Shown here: positions 51,178 to 59,944 of the stretch, one piece after another | Position numbering within the stretch: position 1 is the stretch's first letter | Layout: each line of letters begins with the position of its first letter | DNA from: Streptomyces sp. NRRL S-337 | GTDB lineage: Bacteria > Actinomycetota > Actinomycetes > Streptomycetales > Streptomycetaceae | Assembly: GCF_000720175.1 (NCBI RefSeq) | Contig: NZ_JOIX01000024.1 | Coordinates: forward strand, 34,197 to 98,196 | Direction: 5' to 3' | DNA: 64,000 nucleotides | Made by a program: the position numbers and the translations under genes | The notes under the pieces: model-generated | What the model saw: only the letters and a program-made list of their open reading frames with translations | What the model was told of the DNA's origin: nothing | Database searches by the model: none

Positions 51178-52174
51178 CGCCTCCGGCGGCCATGTGCTCG
51201 GCGTCGACTCGGGCGGGTCGGGGCTGCGGGTCGCGGTGGCCCGCGCCGACGACGCCGCGGCGCGGCCACTGGCCGTCCGGACCTCCCGCGAGCCGGTGCG
51301 CACCGGCCCCGCGGGGATCGACGCGGACCATCTGCTGTCCCAACTCCTCCCGCTGGCCGGGGAGTTGGCGCAGGAGGTGAGGGCGCGGGAATTCACGGCC
51401 GGGTGCGTCGGCGCCGCCGGTATGGCCTCCCTGGGCGACGAGCTGCGTACCCGGCTGCCCGGTGCGCTGGCCACCGCGTACGGGGTGCGCGGGCTCGTTC
51501 TCGCGGCCGACGCCGTGACCGCGTACGCCGGGGCCCTCGGGCAGCGGCCCGGCGCGGTGGTCGCCGCGGGCACCGGCATGATCGCGCTCGGTACCGACCT
51601 GACCGAGGAGGCGGGCTGGCGCCGCGCGGACGGCTGGGGCCATCTGCTGGGCGACTGCGGGAGCGGCGCCTGGATCGGGCGGGCCGGGCTGGAGGCCGCA
51701 CTGCGCGCGTACGACGGCCGGCCCGGGGGTTCGGCCGCCCTCCTGGCGCGTGCGGAGGCGGTGTTCGGCCCGGTCGCCGGGCTGCCCGGGGTGCTCTACC
51801 CGCGCCCCGACCGGCCCGCCGTCCTGGCCTCGTTCGCGCCCGAGGTCGGCCGGTGCGCCGCGGCGGACGACGCGGTGGCGCGGGGCATCCTGGGCGCCGC
51901 CGCCGGCCATATCGCCGATGCCGCGGCCGCCGTCTGCCCGCCGGGCGCCGGCCGAGCGGTGGCCTGCACCGGTGGGCTGTTCGGCCTCGGCGAACCGCTG
52001 CTGGCCCCGCTGCGCACCGCGCTCGCCGAACGGCTGCCCCACACCCCGCTGACGCCCGCCGCCGGGACCCCGCTCGACGGGGCGCTGACGCTCGCCGCGG
52101 CGCTCGCCGGCGACCGGCTGAAACTCCCCGCCGATGGGAAGTTGTTGCAGATCACACGGCCTGCGCCGGGGTAA
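51170..52174 (+). CDS. N-acetylglucosamine kinase-like ATPase (BadF/BadG/BcrA/BcrD family)
   Basis: 334 residues from a TTG that overlaps the preceding stop. ASKHA motifs: phosphate 1 LGVDSGGSGLRVAVA, phosphate 2 AAGTGMIALG followed by GDCGSGAWIGR, and an adenosine site at ACTGGLFG. This is the eukaryotic-type GlcNAc kinase fold. Cytoplasmic. It phosphorylates an amino sugar or similar; the pairing with the scramblase-like gene has no obvious metabolic logic. Confidence 0.85.
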   Translation: MADASGGHVLGVDSGGSGLRVAVARADDAAARPLAVRTSREPVRTGPAGIDADHLLSQLLPLAGELAQEVRAREFTAGCVGAAGMASLGDELRTRLPGALATAYGVRGLVLAADAVTAYAGALGQRPGAVVAAGTGMIALGTDLTEEAGWRRADGWGHLLGDCGSGAWIGRAGLEAALRAYDGRPGGSAALLARAEAVFGPVAGLPGVLYPRPDRPAVLASFAPEVGRCAAADDAVARGILGAAAGHIADAAAAVCPPGAGRAVACTGGLFGLGEPLLAPLRTALAERLPHTPLTPAAGTPLDGALTLAAALAGDRLKLPADGKLLQITRPAPG

Positions 52175-52267
52175 CGCGACCGACGCGCGGGATAAATCGG
52201 GACGGATACCTCGGCACCGAACCCTCCCTCCGCGGACGGGGGGTCCGAGGCGTTAGCATGCGGCGCC

Positions 52268-53224
52268 ATGAGTTCCCCCACTGGGCCCGCACCTGGCTCG
52301 CCCAATTTCGACGCCGCACCCCCGAGCCCGGGAGGCGCACCCGGCCTGCCCGTACGCATGCCGCGCGCGCGGCAGTCCGGCCGCCACCGCAGGCCGGAGC
52401 CGCTCGCCGCACCCGAGGGCGCGCCCGCCCTGGTGCTGGCCGTACCCGGCACCCCCTCCCCCGCCGCGCGCAGCCTGGCGGAGGAGGTCTCCAGCATCGC
52501 CCGCTCCGAACTGCCCGGTCTGGACGCCCGGATCGGCTACGTCGACGGCGGCGACGACGAGTTCCCGTCGCTCGAAGCGGTGCTGGCGCAGGCCGCCGCC
52601 GAGCGCAGGGCCCGGGAGAGCGCCGACGGCCAGGAAGACCCCGGTCCGGTCGCGGTGGTCGTCCCGCTGCTGGCCGGCCCGGACAGCGCGCTGCTGCGCC
52701 GGATACGCCAGGCGATGATGAACAGCGGCTCGGGCGCCGAGCTGACCGACGTCCTCGGCCCGCACCCGCTGCTCGCCGAGGCGCTGCACGTCCGGCTCTC
52801 CGAGGCCGGTCTGGCGCGCGCCGACCGGGCCCGGCTGTTCACGGTCGCGACGGCCGCGGACGGCATCATCCTCGCCACCGTCGGCGGCGAGGAGGCCGTG
52901 CAGGCCGCCGGGATCACCGGCATGCTGCTGTCCGCCCGGCTCGCGGTGCCGGTGCTGGCCGCCGCGCTGGACGAGGAGGGCGCCATCTCCCGTACGGCCG
53001 AGCAGCTGCGCGAGTCCGGTTCGCAGCAGCTGGCGCTGGCTCCGTACCTGATCGGCCCGGAGATCGCCGACGGCCTTGTGGGGGCGGCCGCGGCGGAGGC
53101 GGGCTGCGCGGCGGCCGAGTCCCTGGGCGCGTACGGCGCGGTGGGCCGGCTGGTGCTCTCCAACTACGCCGCCTCGGTGGGCATCACCCTCCCGACGCAG
53201 ACCCCGGGGGTCCCGGTCCGCTAG
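52268..53224 (+). CDS. CbiX/SirB-like protein without the metal-binding His
   Basis: 318 residues. After a disordered Pro-rich N terminus, ALVLAVPGTPSPAARSLAEE aligns with the HGSRDP region of sirohydrochlorin chelatases, but the His is replaced (PGTPSP). The second half repeats the fold (GPVAVVVPLLAGPD, LFTVATAADGIILATVG). Likely a non-catalytic or altered chelatase relative; the active-site reading is by eye. Followed by a strong terminator. Confidence 0.7.
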   Translation: MSSPTGPAPGSPNFDAAPPSPGGAPGLPVRMPRARQSGRHRRPEPLAAPEGAPALVLAVPGTPSPAARSLAEEVSSIARSELPGLDARIGYVDGGDDEFPSLEAVLAQAAAERRARESADGQEDPGPVAVVVPLLAGPDSALLRRIRQAMMNSGSGAELTDVLGPHPLLAEALHVRLSEAGLARADRARLFTVATAADGIILATVGGEEAVQAAGITGMLLSARLAVPVLAAALDEEGAISRTAEQLRESGSQQLALAPYLIGPEIADGLVGAAAAEAGCAAAESLGAYGAVGRLVLSNYAASVGITLPTQTPGVPVR

Positions 53225-53264
53225 GGGACCGCACGTCCGAAACGCAATTACCGGTATCCGTACC

Positions 53265-53311
53265 GGCGAAGGGCCGTCCCGGCACGCTCCGTGCGAGGAC
53301 GGCCCTTCGCC
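53265..53311 (+). terminator. Strong terminator after the CbiX-like gene
   Basis: GGCGAAGGGCCGTCC (53265-53279) pairs perfectly with GGACGGCCCTTCGCC (53297-53311). The loop holds an inner GCAC/GTGC stem. A CCCTTTCC tract follows. Confidence 0.92.
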
Positions 53312-53420
53312 CTTTCCGGGCGGACGGCACCCTTCCCGGGCGGACGGCACCCTTCCCGGGCGGACGGCACGCTTCCTGGGCGGACGGCACGCTTCCTGGG
53401 CGGACGGCAGCGTTCCGGAT
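53311..53420. repeat. 20-bp minisatellite, about 5.5 copies
   Basis: CGGACGGCACCCTTCCCGGG (53321) recurs every 20 bp to 53400 with a C-to-G and C-to-T change in copies 3 and 4, and a degenerate fifth copy. The rest of the 336-bp gap up to the next gene holds no other feature. Confidence 0.92.
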
Positions 53421-53560
53421 CCTTTCGTGTGCGGCACAGATGATCGCCAGACGGCTCGGGAGCACGGCGGGGGCGGCAGGATGCCCCGGGGAGCCGTACG
53501 CTCGCGAGAGGACCGCACACGGCCCCTCTCCGGGCGCTCACCCGTACGCGAAGGAAGCCC

Positions 53561-53902
53561 ATGTCGAACATCGACATCGTCCGAGCCGGTTTCGCCGCCT
53601 ACCTCGCTCAGGACCGCGACGCCATCGACCGGCTGCTCGCCGACGACTTCGTCTTCACCAGCCCCCAGGACGACCACATCGACCGGGCCACCTTCCTGGA
53701 GGTGTGCTTCCCGACGGCGGACCGACTGCGCCACCAGGAGATCCTGGACACGGTCGAGATCGACGACGAACAGGTCTACGTCCGCTACGAGTACGAGCTG
53801 ACGACCGGTGAGCGCCACCGCAACGTCGAGGTGCAGACGGTGCGGAACTGCCGGATCGCGGAGGCGCAGGTCTACTTCGGCGGCCGCTTCCCCCGGGAGT
53901 GA
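53561..53902 (+). CDS. NTF2/SnoaL-like protein
   Basis: 113 residues. IVRAGFAAYLAQDRDAIDRLLADDFVFTSP followed by FLEVCFPTADRLRHQEI and a C-terminal strand NCRIAEAQVYFGG (quoted in short parts) is the cone-shaped NTF2-like fold with the usual D/E/H pocket residues. These proteins act as isomerases, hydrolases or ligand binders. ATG with GAAGGAAG upstream. Convergent with the lactonase-like gene. Confidence 0.85.
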   Translation: MSNIDIVRAGFAAYLAQDRDAIDRLLADDFVFTSPQDDHIDRATFLEVCFPTADRLRHQEILDTVEIDDEQVYVRYEYELTTGERHRNVEVQTVRNCRIAEAQVYFGGRFPRE

Positions 53903-53918
53903 GCGCCCGGGCCACCCG

Positions 53919-55004
53919 TCAGACGAACACGACGCAGGAGGCCGCCGGCGCCTCGATCGCGCCGCCCCGCACCGGAACCCCGCTCTCCGGGTCGACGGTG
54001 AACCAGGTGACGTCGCCGGAGCGCTCGTTGGCCACGTAAAGGTGCCGGCCGTCGGGGTGCAGGGCCAGGGCGCGCGGCCAGTGGCCGCCGCAGGGCACGG
54101 TGGTGACCAGGGTCGCCGCGCCGCCCGACGGGTCGAGGGCGAGCACGGAGAGGCTGTCGTGGCCCCGGTTGGCGGCCCAGGCGAACCGTCCGTCCGGAGA
54201 GACGACCAGTCCGGAGGGGTACGTTCCGGCCGCTGCCACCCCGTCCGGCAGCAGCCGGCACTCCCCCAGCGGCGTCAGGGCCCCGCGCGCCCCGTCCCAC
54301 CGGCAGACCGTCACCGCGGGGTCGAGTTCGTGGATGACGTAGACGTGGTGGCCGTGGGGGTGGAAGGCGAGGTGGCGCGGGCCGCTGCCGGGCCGGAGCG
54401 GCACCTCGTCGTGCACGGCCGGTGCCCCGCCGGCCGGGTCGGCGAACGCGCAGATCCGCACGGAGTCGGTGCCCAGATCGACGCTGAGCAGCCACCGCCC
54501 GTCCGGCGCGGCGGCGACGGCATGCGCGTGCGGCCCCTCCTGGCGGTCGGTCTGCGGTCCGCTGCCCTGATGGGCGAGCACTCCGGCGGTCGCGCCGAGC
54601 GAACCGTCCTCTCCGACCGGGAGCGTACTGACGCTGCCGGAGCTGTAGTTGGCGGTGACCAGACGGCCCGCCACCAGGGTGAGATGGGTCGGATCGGCTC
54701 CGCCGACGGGGACGGCGGGGCCGAGCAGTTCGGGCCCGCCGGGTGTGAGGAGGAAGGCGGCCGCGGCCCCGTCGGCGGTCTCGCTGACCGCGTACAGACA
54801 CCGGCCGCCGGGATCCGGCACCAGATAGGAGGGGTTCGGGACGGCGTCGGTGGAGTGCAGCACGGTGAGCGCCCCCGTCTCCGGGTCGACCGCCGCGGTG
54901 GTGATCCCCCGCCCGCCGTTCGCGGTGAACGACCCGATGTACGCCCGCCGCCCCGGCACCGCCCCCTGTGCCTTGGCGCCCACTTCGTTCGCCGCCCCGT
55001 CCAT
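53919..55004 (-). CDS. Lactonase-fold seven-bladed propeller (YbhE/6-phosphogluconolactonase type)
   Basis: 361 residues from the ATG at 55004 with GGAG. Propeller strands RRAYIGSFTANGG, PTHLTLVAGRLVTANYSSGS, GPHAHAVAAAPDGRWLLSVD, PRHLAFHPHGHHVYVIHELD and HPDGRHLYVANERSGDVTWF fit the lactonase family; the His residues of the pocket are present. It may hydrolyse 6-phosphogluconolactone or an unrelated lactone; no pentose-phosphate genes adjoin. Long antisense-overlapping frames upstream are not part of it. The 55005-55198 gap has GCCACCGGTACG-rich repeats only. Confidence 0.9.
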   Translation of the reverse strand: MDGAANEVGAKAQGAVPGRRAYIGSFTANGGRGITTAAVDPETGALTVLHSTDAVPNPSYLVPDPGGRCLYAVSETADGAAAAFLLTPGGPELLGPAVPVGGADPTHLTLVAGRLVTANYSSGSVSTLPVGEDGSLGATAGVLAHQGSGPQTDRQEGPHAHAVAAAPDGRWLLSVDLGTDSVRICAFADPAGGAPAVHDEVPLRPGSGPRHLAFHPHGHHVYVIHELDPAVTVCRWDGARGALTPLGECRLLPDGVAAAGTYPSGLVVSPDGRFAWAANRGHDSLSVLALDPSGGAATLVTTVPCGGHWPRALALHPDGRHLYVANERSGDVTWFTVDPESGVPVRGGAIEAPAASCVVFV

Positions 55005-55198
55005 CACCGCTCCGCCCTTCGCCCACCGGCCCGTTCCGCACCGGGACGCTTCCCGCACCCGGCGTACGTATCCCTTACCGCGGGGCACGGCGGACACGCC
55101 AGTACGGACGCCACCGGTACGGAGGCCGCTGGGACGCGCAGGCGGCACGGACGCCACCGGTACGCACAGCCGGTGCGGGCGCCGCCGGTACGGGACGG

Positions 55199-56704
55199 TC
55201 AGGCGCCCGCGAGCGGGGAGGGCCGGGTGCTGCGCAACGGAGCAGCCAGGTCGGACAGGGCGCGTTCCAGGCCGTGGAGGTGGGCGAGTGCGGGCTCGGG
55301 TGCCGCGAACTCGGTGACCGTCCCGCTCTCGGTGGCGGCCCGGGCCCGGCCCGGTGTGGTGAGGGCCTCCACGGCGGCCTCCACCCGCCAGCACGCGGCG
55401 GCCAGCCGGTCGTCGTGCGAGGCCTCCGGGTCCGCGGCGATCGAGGCGAGCCCGCGGACCTCCCGCGCGCAGTCGTCGAGCAGCGCCAGCACCCGGCGCG
55501 CCTTCTCCTTGCGGCCGCGCAGCGGGCTCAGCGGGTGTACGAGCGGGGCGAGGGAGAGCCGGACCCGGCCGAGCAGCAGTTCCAGTTCGGCGATCCGCGG
55601 GGTGGGGTCGGCGGTCCGGGAACCGGCGAGCCGGGCGGCGGCCTCGGTGGCGCAGGCGTGCACACAGCGCAGGGCGCGCTCGATCCAGGCGTCCGTGGTG
55701 GCGTGCGTGGTCACCGGCAGGACGAGCAGGACGGCCAGTGCCGCGCCGAGCGCGCCGACGCCGGTCTCGGTGAGGCGGAGGGCCAGCAGGTCCGGGTTCA
55801 GGACCCCGAGGAGCCCGTAGAGCAGGCCGGCCATCACCGTCACCGCGAACATCATCCAGGTGTACGAGACCGGAGCGGTGTAGAAGATCCCGAAGACGCA
55901 CAGGGCGATCAGGGCCACGGAGGGGACCGCGGCGCCGTGCAGCGGGATGGCCACGACCGTCCCGGCGGCAATACCGAGGACGGTGCCGAGGACCCGGCGG
56001 AAGCCGCGGACCAGGGTCTCCCCCCGGGAGGCGGTGTTCACGAAGATCCACCACGTGGCGCCGACGGCCCAGTACCAGCGCTGGTCGGAGAGCACCTGGC
56101 CCGCCAGGAGGGCGAAGCCGCCGCCGAGCGTCGCCTGGATCGCCTGGCGGGTGGTCGTACGGGCCAGTCCCGTTCCGGACGGCGGGGCGGGCGCGGCGGC
56201 CGGCGGCAGCTTCCGCTCGTAGCACCAGAGCCCGAACCGGACGGCCGAGGAGGCCGCGATCGACAGGGCGACGGCGCCGTAGAGCTCGACGAGCTGGCCG
56301 GGCACCGTGTGCAGGAACTGCGTCGCGAAGAACATCATGAAGGCGAACACCCCGAGGGCGTGGCCGCGCGGCCCCCAGCGGCGGGCGTAGACGCCCAGGC
56401 CCATGATCGCGAGGAACGCCGCGTCCCGGGCCGGCGGGAGGTCGTGCAGCCCCGCGGCGACCGCGAGCACGGGGAAGCCGACGGCGGGCAGCAGGAGGGT
56501 GGTGACGGCCTGGCCGCGGACCGTGGTGTCGGTGACGGTGAAGAGGGCCAGCAGTGCGGCGAGCCCGCCGGTGACGGCGGCGACCAGGGAGTGCCCGGCC
56601 AGGCCGCAGACGGCGACCGCCAGGCCCACGCCGAGGACGGCCCGGACGGCGCTGCGCAGCCGCAGCCACCCCGGGTCCGGAGCCACGAACACCCTCTTCA
56701 GCAC
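55199..56704 (-). CDS. FUSC-family transporter (aromatic acid/phenolic exporter type)
   Basis: 501 residues from a GTG with GGGGAA; an ATG at 56776 would add 24 unconserved residues. Two blocks of hydrophobic helices flank a cytoplasmic region; FTVTDTTVRGQAVTTLLLPA and AVGATWWIFVNTASRGETLV are typical FUSC segments. FUSC/AaeB/ArAE proteins export aromatic carboxylates or phenolics. Divergent from the Lrp gene with three CCATTGG-type motifs between. Confidence 0.88.
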   Translation of the reverse strand: MLKRVFVAPDPGWLRLRSAVRAVLGVGLAVAVCGLAGHSLVAAVTGGLAALLALFTVTDTTVRGQAVTTLLLPAVGFPVLAVAAGLHDLPPARDAAFLAIMGLGVYARRWGPRGHALGVFAFMMFFATQFLHTVPGQLVELYGAVALSIAASSAVRFGLWCYERKLPPAAAPAPPSGTGLARTTTRQAIQATLGGGFALLAGQVLSDQRWYWAVGATWWIFVNTASRGETLVRGFRRVLGTVLGIAAGTVVAIPLHGAAVPSVALIALCVFGIFYTAPVSYTWMMFAVTVMAGLLYGLLGVLNPDLLALRLTETGVGALGAALAVLLVLPVTTHATTDAWIERALRCVHACATEAAARLAGSRTADPTPRIAELELLLGRVRLSLAPLVHPLSPLRGRKEKARRVLALLDDCAREVRGLASIAADPEASHDDRLAAACWRVEAAVEALTTPGRARAATESGTVTEFAAPEPALAHLHGLERALSDLAAPLRSTRPSPLAGA

Positions 56705-56824
56705 TGCTTCCCCACCCTTCGACGGTCCGGCATGACAAAGGCGCCGCGGGATCCGCAGCGCCATCGACCCCACCATCAGAGCACCTCTCCGGCGAATGGC
56801 TCAACAGAGGCCGAAAACGCTGTG

Positions 56825-56985
56825 CCATTGGCCCAGGCGGTGGCGGTCATTCCGGTTCGGGAGAGGTCCAATGGCCGGGCCGCGCGGGTCGGCACGCGTG
56901 GTGTCCGCGCTGGCCGGTGCCCTGCCGGGGCGGGGCGGTGGCCCGGCTGCCGGTTCACCCGGCGGCCCGGATGCTGGGCCATTGG
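56825..56985. promoter_or_regulatory. Three CCA(A/T)TGG motifs in the FUSC/Lrp intergenic region
   Basis: CCATTGG (56825-56831), CCAATGG (56878-56884, the same site on the other strand) and CCATTGG (56979-56985), two of them next to GGCC. Multiple short sites fit an octameric Lrp-type regulator. The 326-bp gap has no gene. Confidence 0.45.
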
Positions 56986-57030
56986 TACATTCACCGGCAG
57001 AGTCCGCCGACCGTGAGGAGGCCCTGGACC

Positions 57031-57510
57031 GTGCCCGTGGACGCCCTGGACGCCAAGATCCTCCGGCTGCTGCTGGAGCAGCCGCGCACCAGCGTGCGGG
57101 AGTACGCCCGGCTGCTCGGCGTGGCCCGGGGCACCGTGCAGGCGCGGCTGGACCGGCTGGAGCGGGACGGGGTGATCACGGCCTACGGGCCGCGGCTGTC
57201 GCCCGCCGCACTCGGCCATCCGCTGCTCGCCTTCGTGCACATCGAGGTCACCCAGGGACACCTGGAGGAGGTGGCCGACGCCCTCGCGGAGGTGCCGCAG
57301 ATCATCGAGGCGTTCTCGACGACCGGCGGCGGCGATCTGCTGACCCGGGTGGTGGCCCGGGACGCGGCGCATCTGGAGGACGTGATCCAGCGGCTGATCA
57401 GCCTGCCGGGGGTGGTCCGTACGCGGACGGAGATGGCGCTGCGCGAGCGGGTGCCGCACCGGATGCTGCCGCTGGTCGAGGACGTGGGCGGGGCCGCGAG
57501 GCGGCGGTGA
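57031..57510 (+). CDS. Lrp/AsnC-family regulator
   Basis: 159 residues from a GTG with GAGGAGG at 9 nt. HTH: SVREYARLLGVARGTVQARLDRL; effector RAM domain from LAFVHIEVTQGHLEEVAD to VVRTRTEMALRERVP. It senses an amino acid or small ligand. Likely regulates the divergent FUSC gene (inference). Confidence 0.92.
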   Translation: MPVDALDAKILRLLLEQPRTSVREYARLLGVARGTVQARLDRLERDGVITAYGPRLSPAALGHPLLAFVHIEVTQGHLEEVADALAEVPQIIEAFSTTGGGDLLTRVVARDAAHLEDVIQRLISLPGVVRTRTEMALRERVPHRMLPLVEDVGGAARRR

Positions 57511-57626
57511 GCCGGGACGTCGGTGAGCCGGTCCAGCGGTGAACTGGTCCGGCGGCGCGGTGAACCGGTCCGGCGGCGGTCCGGCGGTCGGCGGTCGGGG
57601 CGGGGCGTCTTGGCATGCTGGACGGC

Positions 57627-58361
57627 ATGAGCGCCTCCCCCGCCTCCCCGGGCACGCCCACCCCGGTGATCTTCGATCTCGACGGCACGCTGGTGGACAG
57701 CGAGCCGAACTACTACGAGGCGGGGCGCCGGCTGCTGGCCGGCCACGGCGTGCCGGACTTCAGCTGGGAGCAGCACGCCCGCTTCATCGGCATCGGAACG
57801 CGGGAGACGCTGGAGATCCTCAGCGCGGAGTGCGGGATCGACGCGCCCGTGGACGAACTGCTCGCGGTCAAGAACCGGCTCTATCTGGAGCTGGCGCGGG
57901 CGCACACCGAGGTCTTTCCGGAGATGCGCCGCTTGGTCCGGCGGCTGTCGGCGGCCGGGCATCCGATGGCGGTGGCGTCCGGTTCCTCGCGGGCCGCTAT
58001 CGAGGCGGTGCTGGCGGGGACGGGGCTCGACGGGCTGCTGGCGACGGTCGTGTCGGCGGAGGAGGTGGCGCGCGGCAAGCCGGAACCCGATGTGTTCCTG
58101 GAGGCGGCGCGCCGGCTGGGGGTCGCGCCCGCCGAGTGTGTGGTGCTGGAGGACGCGGCGCCCGGTGCGCTCGCGGCCGCCCGGGCCGGGATGCGGTGCA
58201 TCGCGGTCCCGTACGTGCGCGGCACGGCCGAGGACCCGGGCTTCGCGGGCGCGGGGCTGCTGTTCCGGGGCGGCCAGCGGGACTTCAGCGCCCGGGCCGC
58301 CTACGAGTGGCTGGGGCGGGCGGCGGGGCAGCCGGTGGGAGAGGCCGCGCGGCCGTCCTGA
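57627..58361 (+). CDS. HAD-IA phosphatase
   Basis: 244 residues. Motif I FDLDGTLVDSEP; motif II MAVASGSSRAAIE; Lys in VARGKPEPD; motif IV VVLEDAAPGALAAARAG. Small-molecule phosphatase; substrate unknown. The ATG at 57615 is also possible. The preceding 115 bp is GGTGAACCGGTCC-type repeat filler. Confidence 0.9.
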   Translation: MSASPASPGTPTPVIFDLDGTLVDSEPNYYEAGRRLLAGHGVPDFSWEQHARFIGIGTRETLEILSAECGIDAPVDELLAVKNRLYLELARAHTEVFPEMRRLVRRLSAAGHPMAVASGSSRAAIEAVLAGTGLDGLLATVVSAEEVARGKPEPDVFLEAARRLGVAPAECVVLEDAAPGALAAARAGMRCIAVPYVRGTAEDPGFAGAGLLFRGGQRDFSARAAYEWLGRAAGQPVGEAARPS

Positions 58362-58370
58362 CGGTCCGCC

Positions 58371-58413
58371 GGACGGCCACGCTCCGGGCCGAGGGCGCGG
58401 AGCATGGCCGTCC
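58371..58413. terminator. Bidirectional terminator
   Basis: GGACGGCCACGCTCCG (58371-58386) pairs with CGGAGCATGGCCGTCC (58398-58413) with one mismatch, between convergent genes. Confidence 0.85.
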
Positions 58414-58436
58414 CGGTCACCCGGTCTGCGGCGGGG

Positions 58437-59516
58437 TCACTCCAGGCCGAGCGACTTGCAGGCCGAGGCGACGTCGGCGCAGAGCAGATCGACACGGACC
58501 ACGCCGTCACGGACGACGGTGTCCTTCAGGTTCTTCCGGTCGACGAGCTGCGCCTTGAACAGCCGGGCCGGGATGCCCGCCTTGCTGCTACTGGTCACGA
58601 CGGTGGAGGTCAGCGAGCTGATCTTCTTGCCGCGCAGCAGCCGGAAGGCGATTTCTGCGGCCGTTTCGGCTTCCGGCCGGACTTCCTTGTAAATGGTGAA
58701 GGACTGGGTTCCGGCGACCACCCTCTGGAGGGCGGGGAGTTCGGCGTCCTGGCCACCGAGCGGAATGTTCTTGAGGCCCGCCGACTTGAGCGCCTCGGCG
58801 ATACCGCCGGCCATACCGTCGTTGGCGGAGTAGACCGCGTCGAATCCCTGCGCACCGCGCGCCTTGATGACGTCGGACATCTTCTTCTTGGCGGTCGCCG
58901 CGGACCAGTCGAGGATGTCCTTCTCATAAACGATCTTGTGGATCTTGCCGTCGAGGACGTCATGCGCGCCCTTCTTGTAGGCCGGCGCATTCGGGTCGGT
59001 CGGCGAGCCGTTCATCATGACGATGTCGGAGTTGGCCGCCTGCGATCCGAGAGCGTCGAGAATGCCCTGCCCCTGGAGCCGGCCGATCTTCTCGTTGTCG
59101 TAGGAGACGTACGCCGCGACGTCACCCTCGGCGAGCCGGTCGTAGGCGATGACCTTGACGCCCTTCTTGGCGGCCGCGTCCACCCAGCTCTTGGCCGCCT
59201 GGGAGTCGACCGGGTCCAGGATGATGACCTTGACACCCTTCTTCACCAGGGCGTCGAACTGCCTTTTCTGGGTGCTTACTTGCTGCTCGGCGTTGCTGTA
59301 ATCCACTTTGCATTCGAGGCAGAGGGAGGCCACCCGCGACGTAATGATGCGGCGGTCGAACTTCTCATAACGGTCCGCCTTGTTCTCCGGGAGGAGCAGA
59401 CCGATGGAGTCCTTGCCGGCACCCGCATCCTGGTGATCTTGGCCGCAGGCCGCCAATGGCGCCGCAAGGGAAAGCGCCATTGCGCCGGTGAGCGCACGCC
59501 GCATTATTGCATTCAT
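58437..59516 (-). CDS. Sugar ABC-transporter substrate-binding lipoprotein (xylose/ribose type), orphan
   Basis: 359 residues. Lipobox LAACGQ at the end of the signal peptide. The periplasmic-binding fold of D-xylose/ribose proteins is seen in SIGLLLPENKADRYEKFDRR, VIILDPVDSQAAKSWVDAAA, GVKVIAYDRLAEGDVAAYVS and GQDAELPALQRVVAGTQSFT. GGGAGG precedes the ATG. No permease or ATPase gene is beside it, so it must use a system encoded elsewhere or act as a sensor. Confidence 0.92.
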   Translation of the reverse strand: MNAIMRRALTGAMALSLAAPLAACGQDHQDAGAGKDSIGLLLPENKADRYEKFDRRIITSRVASLCLECKVDYSNAEQQVSTQKRQFDALVKKGVKVIILDPVDSQAAKSWVDAAAKKGVKVIAYDRLAEGDVAAYVSYDNEKIGRLQGQGILDALGSQAANSDIVMMNGSPTDPNAPAYKKGAHDVLDGKIHKIVYEKDILDWSAATAKKKMSDVIKARGAQGFDAVYSANDGMAGGIAEALKSAGLKNIPLGGQDAELPALQRVVAGTQSFTIYKEVRPEAETAAEIAFRLLRGKKISSLTSTVVTSSSKAGIPARLFKAQLVDRKNLKDTVVRDGVVRVDLLCADVASACKSLGLE

Positions 59517-59944
59517 TTTTTCGGTACCTCCCACTGGGGCCGCCTGACCCGGCCCAGAACGGCTGAAGTGAACGCCACCACCTGCCCGATCGTCAAGAAT
59601 CGAAGCAATAACGATGCGAAAGCGGAGTGCGCATTGAGGCTCCGAAGGAAGAAGGAGTCCGGACACGCGGAGTGAACTCTCCACCCCTATCGGACCGCCA
59701 GAACTTCAACCGACCTGCGCCGGGCCGGAGTTGCCCGATCACCCTGAGTGAGTATCACCTTCGCTGTTATGTACATCGAGACGGCGACTCATCCCCTTTT
59801 TCCCGCGGACCACACATGGCGAGCTATCGGCGCAAAAGGTCCGTTTAGTGAGAGACACGCTTTCCTGGCGGCTTTCGCTCCTTGCTTCCCCTATTTCTGG
59901 GTGGTCGCCTTCACACCGAAAGTCGAGGCCCATCCGATTGGCGG
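59517..59944. other. 428-bp AT-richer intergenic region
   Basis: Upstream of the sugar-binding lipoprotein (minus) and downstream of the PucR gene (also minus). Base composition is distinctly lower in GC than its surroundings, with TATTTCT and TTTTTCGG tracts. Short open frames lack codon bias and family features. It probably holds the lipoprotein promoter and regulatory sites; nothing specific could be assigned. Confidence 0.6.

Noticed and set aside
53311..53420. CRISPR-like array
   Set aside because: Contiguous 20-bp units without unique spacers and no cas genes nearby.
53919..56828. A 969-codon minus-strand frame fused to the lactonase-like gene
   Set aside because: The upstream part is an out-of-frame shadow of the FUSC gene; the lactonase-like protein starts at 55004.
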